From Clostridia bacterium (lineage in GTDB: Bacteria; Bacillota; Clostridia; Peptostreptococcales; Caminicellaceae), in the NCBI GenBank assembly GCA_022361035.1, contig JAKSBP010000442.1, positions 1-35,713 on the forward strand: 35,713 nt of DNA. Reading direction: 5' to 3'. Position 1 is the first letter of the stretch. Every line of letters begins with the position of its first letter. Below the pieces are notes generated by a model that saw nothing but the letters and a program-made list of their open reading frames with translations, was not told the origin of the DNA and made no database searches. Of the stretch, positions 7,548-14,930 are shown piece after piece. The position numbers and the translations under genes were made by a program.

Positions 7548-9878
7548 TTAACTGGTTTGACTACTCTTAATTTCTTCAAATTCTTCCCGAGAAATGAGAA
7601 CACGTCTTGGTTTGCTTCCAAGGTTCTCACTAACAATTCCCCGGGCTTCCATTTCATCTATTAGTCTTGCGGCCCTATTATAACCTATCCTAAACTTCCT
7701 TTGCAGCATTGAAATCGATGCTTGTTCAGCCTCTACTACCATTTCAATAGCAGAGGATAAAAGTTCATCCGATGACTCTTCTTGGGAATCATTAGCTCTA
7801 TTAACTGTTTCCAATATATCTTCTTCATAGTTTATATTTTCAACCTGTTCTTTAATAAATTCTACGACTTTATTTACTTCAGCATCTGAAACAAAGGCCC
7901 CTTGCATCCTTCTTGGTTTTGAAGAACCAACTGGATAAAAGAGCATATCACCCTTGCCCAATAGCTTTTCAGCTCCTCCCATATCTAGGATAGTTCTTGA
8001 ATCTGCACTGGAGGAAACGGCAAAGGCTATACGTGAAGGAATATTTGCTTTAATAACACCTGTAATGACATCCACAGAAGGTCTTTGAGTGGCAACAATT
8101 AAATGAATTCCAGCCGCCCTGGCCATCTGTGCAAGTCTACAAATTGCATCTTCAACTTGATTTGGAGCAACCATCATAAGGTCCGCTAATTCATCTATTA
8201 TAGCTACAAGCTTTGGCAGTCTTTCATCTGGCGAATCCTTAAACTTATCATTGTAGCTATCTAAGTCTCTAACACTATTCTGGGCAAAAAGCTTATATCT
8301 ATTAGTCATTTCCTGAACAACCCAGTTTAAGGCAGTAGCCGCTTTTTTAGGATCCGTTACAACTGGAAGAAGTAAGTGGGGTATCCCATTATAGCAGCTA
8401 AGTTCCACAACCTTAGGGTCTATTAGTAAGAACTTTACTTCGTCGGGTGTAGCTTTATAAAGAATACTGGTTATTAAAGAATTCACACAGACGCTTTTTC
8501 CTGACCCCGTGGCACCAGCAATAAGCATATGGGGCATTTTTGCCAAATCATCTACTATAGGCTGTCCCGAAATATCCTTTCCCAAAATAAAAGTCAGTTT
8601 TGAGTCCTTTTTGGCAAATTCATTGCTTTCCAATACCTCTCTTAATGTAACGAGGGTAGAGCTATCATTTGGAATTTCTATTCCCACAGCAGACTTTCCT
8701 GGTATAGGGGCTTCAATTCTTATATTCTGAGCAGCAAGGCTAAGGGCAATATCATCGGATAGGTTTACAATTTTACTTACCTTAACTCCAGGTTTCGGCT
8801 GTAGTTCGAAACGGGTTATGGTCGGACCCTTACTTATTTGAATAACCCTTGCTTCAACACCAAAGTTCTGTAGAGTAGATTCAAGAACCTTTGCCTTATT
8901 TAAAATATCCTTTTTATCCTGAATAGTATTACTATTTTGGTTAGAAGCGAGCAAGTCAAAACTAGGTAACTTATAATTTTCTAGATTGCTTTTATCTGAT
9001 ATATTTATATCAGCTATAACTTCATCGGTATCCCCTTTTGTCTCTTTGCACTTTCTTTCATTTGTATTATTCCCTTTATTGCCCTTCTCTATAGGTAATT
9101 CTACTGGTTTTTTATTATTGTTAGTGTAATCAAGTATCTTAATTTTTTCATCAACTAAATCCTTCCTATCATTTCCTTTATTATCAAAGGGATTACTTAT
9201 TAAAACTTTTTTATTCTTAGTGTCTGCATTATCTATTGCCATATCATTTTCTTCATCAAATACTATGGGCTTCGAAAATAAATTGTCCCAAGAAGATTTT
9301 ATAAAATCAGATGCTATTCTTAAACCTTTACTAAATGATTCTATAATATCCTTTATAGATAAGCTTGTTGTTAGAATTATTGAAAGAACTGCTAAAGTGC
9401 CCACTACAATATAGCTTCCTTGAACTCCTAACAAGGATAAAAACATAGACGTAATCACATTACCTATAATTCCCCCAGCAATACCACCCTCAATACCTAA
9501 ATAATAGGATAAACTTAAAGAATTATAACTTAAAATGTTTTTAGGAATATCTTCCCTCAAAATTAAAGTGTAAGTAATGATAAAACAAAAATAGAGACTT
9601 ATAAGGCCTAACATAGTCTTTTGTCTTTTTTCTTTAAAACGATCATATAATGAAAAGATACTATATACAATAATCAAATAGGGAAGAATATATGATGGGG
9701 TAGATAAAAACCCCATAAGTAAATTTTTAAGAAATACTCCTAACTTCCCTACGGAATCAGTATGTAAGCTAAATATACATATAATAGCAAATGAAATTTG
9801 TAATAATACCTTTATTTCATTGTTTTTTTTATCCTTACCACTACGCCTTTTTTTACCTTGTGTTCTTTTTTTAATCAA
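7548..9878 (-). CDS. ftsK: DNA translocase FtsK/SpoIIIE
   Basis: A membrane-anchored, hexameric, ATP-driven DNA pump that clears chromosomal DNA from the division or sporulation septum. The 776 residues begin with a basic tail and about four transmembrane helices (about 25-175). A charged low-complexity linker (about 195-310) leads to the motor domain, with Walker A GATGSGKSVCVNS, Walker B LVAIIDELADLM and the conserved ATQRPSVDVITG. A C-terminal winged-helix gamma domain (about 710-765) recognises orienting DNA sequences. The TTG at 9878 is chosen because AGAGGTG lies 6-8 bases upstream; the GTG at 9887 is part of that site. Which name (FtsK, SpoIIIE or SftA role) applies cannot be settled here. 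Confidence 0.95.
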   Translation of the reverse strand: MIKKRTQGKKRRSGKDKKNNEIKVLLQISFAIICIFSLHTDSVGKLGVFLKNLLMGFLSTPSYILPYLIIVYSIFSLYDRFKEKRQKTMLGLISLYFCFIITYTLILREDIPKNILSYNSLSLSYYLGIEGGIAGGIIGNVITSMFLSLLGVQGSYIVVGTLAVLSIILTTSLSIKDIIESFSKGLRIASDFIKSSWDNLFSKPIVFDEENDMAIDNADTKNKKVLISNPFDNKGNDRKDLVDEKIKILDYTNNNKKPVELPIEKGNKGNNTNERKCKETKGDTDEVIADINISDKSNLENYKLPSFDLLASNQNSNTIQDKKDILNKAKVLESTLQNFGVEARVIQISKGPTITRFELQPKPGVKVSKIVNLSDDIALSLAAQNIRIEAPIPGKSAVGIEIPNDSSTLVTLREVLESNEFAKKDSKLTFILGKDISGQPIVDDLAKMPHMLIAGATGSGKSVCVNSLITSILYKATPDEVKFLLIDPKVVELSCYNGIPHLLLPVVTDPKKAATALNWVVQEMTNRYKLFAQNSVRDLDSYNDKFKDSPDERLPKLVAIIDELADLMMVAPNQVEDAICRLAQMARAAGIHLIVATQRPSVDVITGVIKANIPSRIAFAVSSSADSRTILDMGGAEKLLGKGDMLFYPVGSSKPRRMQGAFVSDAEVNKVVEFIKEQVENINYEEDILETVNRANDSQEESSDELLSSAIEMVVEAEQASISMLQRKFRIGYNRAARLIDEMEARGIVSENLGSKPRRVLISREEFEEIKSSQTS

Positions 9879-9905
9879 GACAATCACCTCTTAAATTTTT
9901 TGAAA

Positions 9906-9927
9906 ACAAAAGGCGACTTAAGCCGCT
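9906..9927 (-). terminator. Small GC-rich hairpin 35 bases before ftsK (possible attenuator)
   Basis: The minus strand GCGGCTTAAGTCGC (9926-9913) folds on itself with one G-U pair and is followed by CTTTTGTTTTC. It looks like a weak terminator inside the ftsK leader, just upstream of the ribosome-binding site. Confidence 0.4.
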
Positions 9928-9991
9928 TCTTTAGTTAAAATTTTCATATTCTAAGCTTTATAATCCCATGATTTCTTAACATATGACCTAC

Positions 9992-10030
9992 AAAAAATAA
10001 AGTGTTAAATCAAAATCAATTAACACTTTA
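9992..10030 (-). terminator. Promoter-proximal terminator-like hairpin in the ftsK leader
   Basis: AAAGTGTTAA (10029-10020) and TTAACACTTT (10008-9999) are perfect 10-bp arms around an 11-base loop, followed on the minus strand by ATTTTTTG. It starts only a few bases after the predicted transcription start from the -10 box at 10043-10038, so most transcripts would stop after about 40 bases unless read-through occurs. Confidence 0.6.
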
Positions 10031-10037
10031 CAAAACC

Positions 10038-10043
10038 ATTATA
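10038..10043 (-). promoter_or_regulatory. -10 box of a candidate ftsK promoter
   Basis: A perfect TATAAT on the minus strand, in the context GTTATAATGG. The -35 region is T-rich without a good TTGACA match, so this is a candidate only. Confidence 0.4.
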
Positions 10044-10120
10044 ACATACAAAGCATATTTAAAAAACATACTTTAGCGAATTTATCAAGATTCTGTAAAT
10101 ACAGTAATAAATCGAAAAAA

Positions 10121-10155
10121 CAAAAAGGAAGCTAATTCATTAAAAGCTTCCTTTT
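10121..10155 (-). terminator. Intrinsic terminator after tepA
   Basis: AAAAAGGAAGCT and AGCTTCCTTTTT form a 12-bp stem around an AT-rich loop, followed on the minus strand by GTTTTTTCG. The symmetrical A and T tracts mean it could also act on the plus strand. Confidence 0.8.
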
Positions 10156-10242
10156 TCATCTTAGCTTGTATTTCCCTATACAACACTTTCCCCCATATAG
10201 GTCCTTATTTGTCTTGCCCTTTATTAATCTTTATATATTGTC

Positions 10243-11064
10243 TCAATTTAATACCATTTTATCATTATCACTACTTTCCTCTGGGTCTATTTCACCATCT
10301 TTTTCTTCCTCTACTGCTGTTTCATTACTTTTTTCCTTTACCCCTAAAATCATTTCATTAAGTTTTCGTAGAGCCTTATCTAAACCTCCTACTTCATCTA
10401 TCAATCCTAACTCTACTGCCTTTTCTCCAATCAGTATAGTCCCAATGTCATTGGCAATTTCATCGGTTTCATTCATTAGTTCAACTAGCTTCTCCCTAGG
10501 TATCTTTGATGTCCTTGTTACAAAATCTATGATTCTCTCCTGCATTTTCTCAAAATATTTGAAGGTTTGAGGAACACCAATTACTAGTCCATTCATTCTT
10601 ATTGGATGTATGGTCATTGTAGCAGTGGGTACGATAAATGAATAGTCACAGGAGGTAGCCAGAGGCACTCCAATACTATGACTTCCACCTAATACTAAGG
10701 ATACTGTAGGTTTTGATAGACTAGTTATCATTTCAGCTATAGCTAATCCAGCCTCAACATCGCCACCTACAGTATTTAAAATTACTAAAAAACCTTCTAC
10801 TTCATTATTTTGCTCAATAGCTACTAACTGGGGAATAATATGTTCGTATTTAGTAGACTTATTTTGTGGTGGCGACGCACTATGGCCTTCTACATGACCT
10901 ATGATAGTTAAAAAAGGAACTCTATTACTTGTACTAGGAAGATTTTGTGTTCCCACCTCTTTAATGTTCCTTAAGTTCGATTTTTCATTTACTTGGATTT
11001 TAACTTTTTTTTTTTTTTTTTTTTTAGGATTATCTGAAGTCAATCTTATATTATTAAATTCCAT
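10243..11064 (-). CDS. tepA: TepA, ClpP-fold serine protease (translocation-enhancing protein family)
   Basis: A cytoplasmic ClpP-like protease. In Bacillus, TepA was linked to protein export and signal-peptide degradation. The 273 residues have a basic N-terminal tail, then a crotonase/ClpP fold (about 45-240). [18 protein letters not shown] holds the oxyanion region, [18 protein letters not shown] the serine nucleophile region, and [12 protein letters not shown] the histidine region. The C-terminal tail is acidic. I chose the ATG at 11064 (AGGAGTG upstream). Codons 14-20 are seven AAA lysine codons, an uninterrupted run of 21 A (11005-11025). Upstream is the dapG terminator; downstream is ftsK, as in Bacillus. 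Confidence 0.9.
   Translation of the reverse strand: MEFNNIRLTSDNPKKKKKKKVKIQVNEKSNLRNIKEVGTQNLPSTSNRVPFLTIIGHVEGHSASPPQNKSTKYEHIIPQLVAIEQNNEVEGFLVILNTVGGDVEAGLAIAEMITSLSKPTVSLVLGGSHSIGVPLATSCDYSFIVPTATMTIHPIRMNGLVIGVPQTFKYFEKMQERIIDFVTRTSKIPREKLVELMNETDEIANDIGTILIGEKAVELGLIDEVGGLDKALRKLNEMILGVKEKSNETAVEEEKDGEIDPEESSDNDKMVLN
11005..11025 (-). repeat. Homopolymer run of 21 A inside tepA
   Basis: Exactly seven AAA codons lie in the start-proximal coding region of tepA. The run is 21 bases, far above the length at which both DNA polymerase and RNA polymerase slip. Gain or loss of one base would shift the frame within the first 20 codons. It is also a place where an assembly could miscount. Confidence 0.9.
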
Positions 11065-11104
11065 AATCAACACTCCTAAATTTTCTATTGTAATATTATT
11101 GTAG

Positions 11105-11146
11105 CCATAAAAAAAACTACTATACTGAAAATAATATAGTAGTTTT
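11105..11146 (-). terminator. Intrinsic terminator after dapG
   Basis: AAAACTACTATA (11113-11124) and TATAGTAGTTTT (11135-11146) form a perfect 12-bp stem with a 10-base loop. On the minus strand it is followed by TTTTATGG, giving about eight T in a row with the arm end. Confidence 0.85.
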
Positions 11147-11192
11147 CTAAATATGAAATTATAAAATTATTAATTAGAAAGTAATTAAAATC

Positions 11193-12413
11193 CTATTTAT
11201 TCAAATCAAATTCCTGATGCAATACTTTGACGGCCTCTAAAAGATTGTCACTGCTTATTAAGCATGAGATGGTTGTATTTGAATCTGATGACTGTAATAT
11301 TTTGATATTTCTTTTAGATAGAGCTATTACTAGTCTAGCCATTACACCGGGAACTCCGTGGATCTTATAACCGATAATTGTTACTTTGCTGCAATTTGGC
11401 TTTATACTGTAATCAAGCTCATAATTATTTAAAATATCTTTAATAGGAGATATGTTGTGTTCCTCAATAGTAAAAACTTTCCTATCATCAAAAAAATTAA
11501 TCATGTCAATACTAATTTTTTTTTCCATTAGTTCCTTTAATACAAATTTATTTCTCTCATCTTCGCTAACTATATTAATTACTACTTGGACTAAATTATT
11601 CATATTGGCTATAGCAGTAACTAAATTATTAGAATAGCCCTCTTCCTTTGGTGCTTTTAAATAGGAACGTTGGTTATCTATAACAGTACCATCTGAGTCG
11701 TTAAATGTGTTTTTGACTTTTAATATAAGATTTGCTCTCTCGGCAATTTCCACAGCTTTAGGATGTATAACCTTTGCTCCAGACTTAGCCATCTGATATA
11801 TTTCATCATAGCATAGAGATTCAATTACATTGGCCTGGGAAACGAGCCTGGGATCGGCAGTCATTACCCCATCAACGTCTGTATATATTTCAACTATCTC
11901 AGCACCTAGGGCCTCACCTAAAATTGCCGCAGAAGTATCACTACCACCCCTACCTAGGGTCGTTATATCTCCATCCTGTGATATTCCTTGAAATCCAGTA
12001 ATGATTACTATTTTATCCTCTTTAAGATACCTTAATATTTTGGTCGGGTCAACTTCTAATACTTGTGCATCTCCAAAATTTGAGTTTGTAATTATTCCTG
12101 CTTGGAATCCTGTCATCGCTACAGCATCATAGCCCATAGCTTTTATAGTATTAGCCATTACAACTGCCGATATTGTTTCCCCACAACTCATTAATAAATC
12201 TAACTCACGTCTAGAGGGTTCTGAGAGAATTGATTTGGAGAACTTAATTAGAGTATCTGTTGCGTAGGGATCACCATTTCTACCAATTGCCGATACTACA
12301 ACAACGGGAAATTTCCCAGAAATCTTTGTGTGAATAACTTTATTAGCTACTTTCTCTCTTAAATCCTTTGTAGCAACTGAAGTACCACCAAATTTTTGTA
12401 TAACTATATCCAT
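11193..12413 (-). CDS. dapG: Aspartate kinase (DapG-type)
   Basis: Phosphorylates aspartate, the first step to lysine/diaminopimelate, methionine and threonine. The 406 residues start with the signature VIQKFGGTSVA. The amino-acid kinase domain (about 1-240) includes GRGGSDTSAAILGEALGAE and YTDVDGVMTADPR. Two ACT regulatory domains follow (about 265-400). I chose the ATG at 12413, with AAGGGGG seven bases upstream; the longer frame adds residues unlike the family. In Bacillus, DapG sits in this cluster and serves diaminopimelate and dipicolinate synthesis. Here asd, dapA and spoVF are not adjacent, so the exact isozyme role is inferred from synteny with ymxH and tepA. Confidence 0.93.
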   Translation of the reverse strand: MDIVIQKFGGTSVATKDLREKVANKVIHTKISGKFPVVVVSAIGRNGDPYATDTLIKFSKSILSEPSRRELDLLMSCGETISAVVMANTIKAMGYDAVAMTGFQAGIITNSNFGDAQVLEVDPTKILRYLKEDKIVIITGFQGISQDGDITTLGRGGSDTSAAILGEALGAEIVEIYTDVDGVMTADPRLVSQANVIESLCYDEIYQMAKSGAKVIHPKAVEIAERANLILKVKNTFNDSDGTVIDNQRSYLKAPKEEGYSNNLVTAIANMNNLVQVVINIVSEDERNKFVLKELMEKKISIDMINFFDDRKVFTIEEHNISPIKDILNNYELDYSIKPNCSKVTIIGYKIHGVPGVMARLVIALSKRNIKILQSSDSNTTISCLISSDNLLEAVKVLHQEFDLNK

Positions 12414-12983
12414 ATTTGTCCCCCTTGTACCATACCTATTGTTAACCGAGATTTTTAGTCTCAAATTAATAGACCCTTACTAAATCTATTAGATAAAGGA
12501 GTCCTTAAATTTCATATAAATAATCTAGGTTTAAGTATGTAATTTTAAATATTATATATTATAGTATGAATCCTATTGTATTGATGTTACTTCAAGGCCC
12601 ATGAAAAATATAGACTTATATCCTCCAAAGTCCATGAATACCAATAGTTTCTTAGTCTTCCAGTAATATAGAAAAACTTAAGTTTTCCCTCTAAACTTGA
12701 ATGGGGTTTAGATACTATTTTTATAAGTTAACCTCTTGTGCTAGTAAATCATACATTAGGATTTTTAGGTGACTTAGGGAGTTATGATATTTCATCCTAA
12801 GTGATTTTTATAAACCTGTTTTAACCTACAGAAATATAGAGAAAAACAGGTTTATAGATGAACGAAAAGGAAATATCATCTCTCCCAGCTAGAGGAACTA
12901 GCACAACGGGTTAAATTAACCTTTATAAGCACATATCTATAGCTAATAACCATAACTTGTATTTAAAGGAGTTTTTACAATAT
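12414..12983. other. Intergenic region ymxH-dapG (no gene)
   Basis: These 570 bp contain no credible ORF. The ymxH side is filled by palindromic repeat copy 4 (about 12707-12943). The dapG side is AT-rich, with a TATAAT on the minus strand near 12559-12564 (CATACTATAATATAT) that might serve dapG. I saw no lysine riboswitch core or T-box motif. In Bacillus this position holds spoVFA, spoVFB and asd. Confidence 0.6.
12707..12943. repeat. Nested palindromic repeat, copy 4 (most complete)
   Basis: Four nested arm pairs. Inner: TATAAACCTGTTTT (12809-12822) with AAAACAGGTTTATA (12843-12856), perfect. Middle: GGGAGTTATGATATTTC (12777-12793) with GAAATATCATCTCTCCC (12870-12886). Outer: TTAACCTCTTGTGCTAGT (12728-12745) with ACTAGCACAACGGGTTAA (12897-12914). 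A weaker outermost match runs from TTTAGATACT (about 12708) to ATATCTATAG (12933-12942). The right end AAGCACATATCTATAG is identical to that of copy 1. It could be a MITE-like mobile relic or a structured RNA element. Confidence 0.87.
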
Positions 12984-13253
12984 CTATAAATATGAGCTGC
13001 TGCTATCATATTCATTGTTATCAAGTTCAATAATAATCATATCATTTCCAATTTTCTTTACGCAATGCCAAGGAATTTCAACAAAGTCCTTTTCAGAAAA
13101 AAAGGAAAAACTACTCTTCATATCAGGGACTAGTAAAGCTTTTATCTTACCTGTTTTTTCATCTATAAGCAAGTCTGATTCAGCAAGCATTCCAAGTCTG
13201 CACCCATCACTTAAATTAACTATTTCTTTGCCACCAAGTTCACTAAATTTCAT
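12984..13253 (-). CDS. ymxH: YlmC/YmxH family PRC-barrel protein
   Basis: A small sporulation-associated protein of 89 residues, of unknown biochemical role. It consists of one PRC-barrel-like domain: KFSELGGKEIVNLSDGCRLG at the N-terminus, then DLLIDEKTGKIKALLVP and IPWHCVKKIGNDMIIIEL, the typical YlmC/YmxH pattern. I chose the ATG at 13253 because GGAGGAAGAAGG precedes it; upstream in-frame codons do not resemble the family. It follows the M16 peptidase as in Bacillus (mlpA-ymxH). Confidence 0.88.
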   Translation of the reverse strand: MKFSELGGKEIVNLSDGCRLGMLAESDLLIDEKTGKIKALLVPDMKSSFSFFSEKDFVEIPWHCVKKIGNDMIIIELDNNEYDSSSSYL

Positions 13254-13352
13254 AACCTTCTTCCTCCTTGTTTTTTTATTCTTTTTTACTATGTTTATAT
13301 AATTGGAGGAAAAATTATTACTACAAAGAAAATACAAATTATTATTAGTAGA

Positions 13353-13358
13353 ATTATA
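13353..13358 (-). promoter_or_regulatory. Extended -10 promoter of ymxH
   Basis: TGGTATAAT on the minus strand combines a perfect -10 with the TGn extension, which can compensate for the poor -35 region. It is about 100 bp upstream of the ymxH start and downstream of the M16 terminator. Confidence 0.5.
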
Positions 13359-13419
13359 CCAAAGGAATTCTTTAAAAAAGCCCATTAGAAAGACCCTTGA
13401 GAATTGAAAATCCAAACCT

Positions 13420-13447
13420 AAAAAGGGTAACTCAAAGGCCTTTACCC
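13420..13447 (-). terminator. Intrinsic terminator after the M16 peptidase gene
   Basis: GGGTAA (13447-13442 side) pairs with TTACCC (13430-13425), with an inner AAAGGCC/TTT extension, followed by TTTTTAGG on the minus strand. It starts one base after the stop codon. Confidence 0.7.
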
Positions 13448-13448
13448 T

Positions 13449-14723
13449 CTAAATTAACCTATTTTTTATATACTCAAAACTTTTTCTAGTAGTAGTCTCA
13501 TCTAATTTGCCAACTAAAGATAAACTAACTTTTTTATCCCTAAAGATTTTATTGATAATTTTCTCCATATCAACCATATTGACCTTATCTATTCCCTTTA
13601 GTACATCTTCTTGGGTTCTTATCTTCTTACCAAAAATCTCGGATTTACCAAGCATGGTCATTATGCTACTAGTACTTTCCAATCCTAAAATATAGTTACC
13701 CTTTAATTGTTCTTTAGAACATCGTAATTCTTCTTCAGTAATATAATTATTAGTCAGTTCCTTTGTTTCATCGATAATTAATTGAATCGTTTTTGTTAGC
13801 TGAGAAGGATTCAAGCTCGCATAGGTGGTGAATAATCCAAAATCGTTATAGAGGCTTGGATGGGTATAAATAGAGTATGCTAGCCCATGCTCTTCTCTTA
13901 TAGTTTGAAATAGTCTTGAACTCATACTTCCACCAAAGACATTATTTAATATAAGTAATGGATATAGGCTTTCTTCATCATTAGGGACTCCTTCAAAGCC
14001 TATACAGAGGTGAACTTGCTCTATATCCTTATTTGTATAGGTATAGTTACTGTGAAACACTGGTTTATCAATAGCTTTCTTTATTCCTGGTCTAAACTTA
14101 TATTGTCCAAACTTTTTATTTAACTCTTCTATCAAATGTTCTTCCTCAAAGCTACCGGCAATAGCAATTACAATATTATCACTATTGTAATTATTTTCCA
14201 TAAAGTCTAACATATTATCCTTACTTAAGGGTCCTATAGACTTATGAGTACCCAAAATTGGAAAACCTAAAGAATGTTTATGAAATATTGTCTTTGAAAG
14301 AGAGTCGTATACTAAGTCTTCAGGAGAATCCTCATACATGCTTATTTCTTCACAGATAACACTTTTTTCTTTTAATATATCCTTATCATCAAATTTTGAA
14401 TTTAATAGCATATCGCTTAGAATATCCACAGCAATATCGATATGGGAATCTAATACCTTAGAGTAATAGCATGTACACTCTTTGCTTGTAAAGGCATTCA
14501 ATTGACCTCCCAAGCTATCTATGCTAGATGCAATTTCCTTGGCAGTTCTTTTAAATGTCCCCTTAAACAACATATGTTCAATAAAATGAGATACACCATT
14601 ATTGCTGAATGTTTCATAAATTGAACCTGTATTAATCCATACTCCTATAGATGTAGACCTCACATGATGGATTTTTTCTGCTATAACTTTAATACCATTA
14701 TTTAAAGTAAATTTTTTATACAT
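13449..14723 (-). CDS. mlpA: M16 family zinc peptidase (MlpA/YmxG-type)
   Basis: A mitochondrial-processing-peptidase-like protease. The 424 residues comprise an N-terminal catalytic M16 domain with the inverted zinc motif HFIEH (in SHFIEHMLFKGT, about residues 45-56). The downstream glutamate lies in VICEEISMYEDSPED. The C-terminal inactive M16 half includes the conserved RLFQTIREEHGLAYSIYT. The ATG start is preceded by GGGAG at normal spacing. In Bacillus the orthologue lies between ylxY and ymxH, exactly as here. Its substrate is not known from sequence. Confidence 0.92.
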   Translation of the reverse strand: MYKKFTLNNGIKVIAEKIHHVRSTSIGVWINTGSIYETFSNNGVSHFIEHMLFKGTFKRTAKEIASSIDSLGGQLNAFTSKECTCYYSKVLDSHIDIAVDILSDMLLNSKFDDKDILKEKSVICEEISMYEDSPEDLVYDSLSKTIFHKHSLGFPILGTHKSIGPLSKDNMLDFMENNYNSDNIVIAIAGSFEEEHLIEELNKKFGQYKFRPGIKKAIDKPVFHSNYTYTNKDIEQVHLCIGFEGVPNDEESLYPLLILNNVFGGSMSSRLFQTIREEHGLAYSIYTHPSLYNDFGLFTTYASLNPSQLTKTIQLIIDETKELTNNYITEEELRCSKEQLKGNYILGLESTSSIMTMLGKSEIFGKKIRTQEDVLKGIDKVNMVDMEKIINKIFRDKKVSLSLVGKLDETTTRKSFEYIKNRLI

Positions 14724-14811
14724 TACAATCTCCCTTGCTAAAAAAGTTTATACTCCCATAAGCTTGTCCAAGGCACTTTTCTCAATAAGAGTATAACTAT
14801 AAAACTTTCCC

Positions 14812-14898
14812 TAGGGTTATGAAAAAAATATCCCCATCTTTGTTAAAAAGAGAATTACTAATAGAATATATCATAGAGACCATTTTTTTATAACCCTA
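14812..14898. repeat. 87-bp inverted repeat between the deacetylase and M16 genes
   Basis: TAGGGTTATGAAAAAAAT (14812-14829) and ATTTTTTTATAACCCTA (14882-14898) are inverse complements except for one extra base. The 52-base spacer is AT-rich. It could be a large hairpin at the 3' end of the deacetylase mRNA, or a short mobile-element relic. Confidence 0.6.
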
Positions 14899-14930
14899 AG
14901 ACTAAGAATATTATAGTTTAGTTTATATAT

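Larger units (their letters stand above)
9879..10242. other. Intergenic region tepA-ftsK (no gene)
   Basis: These 364 bp contain three hairpins in series on the minus strand: the tepA terminator (10124-10155), a promoter-proximal terminator-like hairpin (9992-10030) just after a TATAAT, and a small GC-rich hairpin (9913-9926) close to ftsK. No ORF is credible. Confidence 0.65.

Noticed and set aside
9879..9887. ftsK start at GTG 9887
   Set aside because: That GTG is part of the AGAGGTG ribosome-binding site. TTG at 9878 has the correct spacing.
11005..11025. The A21 tract as evidence that tepA is a pseudogene
   Set aside because: The reading frame is intact across the tract and through all ClpP-fold motifs, so the gene is called functional; only tract instability is flagged.
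12414..12464. N-terminal extension of aspartokinase
   Set aside because: ATG 12413 has AAGGGGG at ideal spacing and begins right before the conserved VIQKFGGTS. The extension is unlike the family.
12414..12720. Lysine riboswitch or T-box upstream of dapG
   Set aside because: No lysine-riboswitch core, no T-box GGTGG/ACCGCG motif and no terminator/antiterminator pair was found on the minus strand. The region is AT-rich without the expected conserved blocks.
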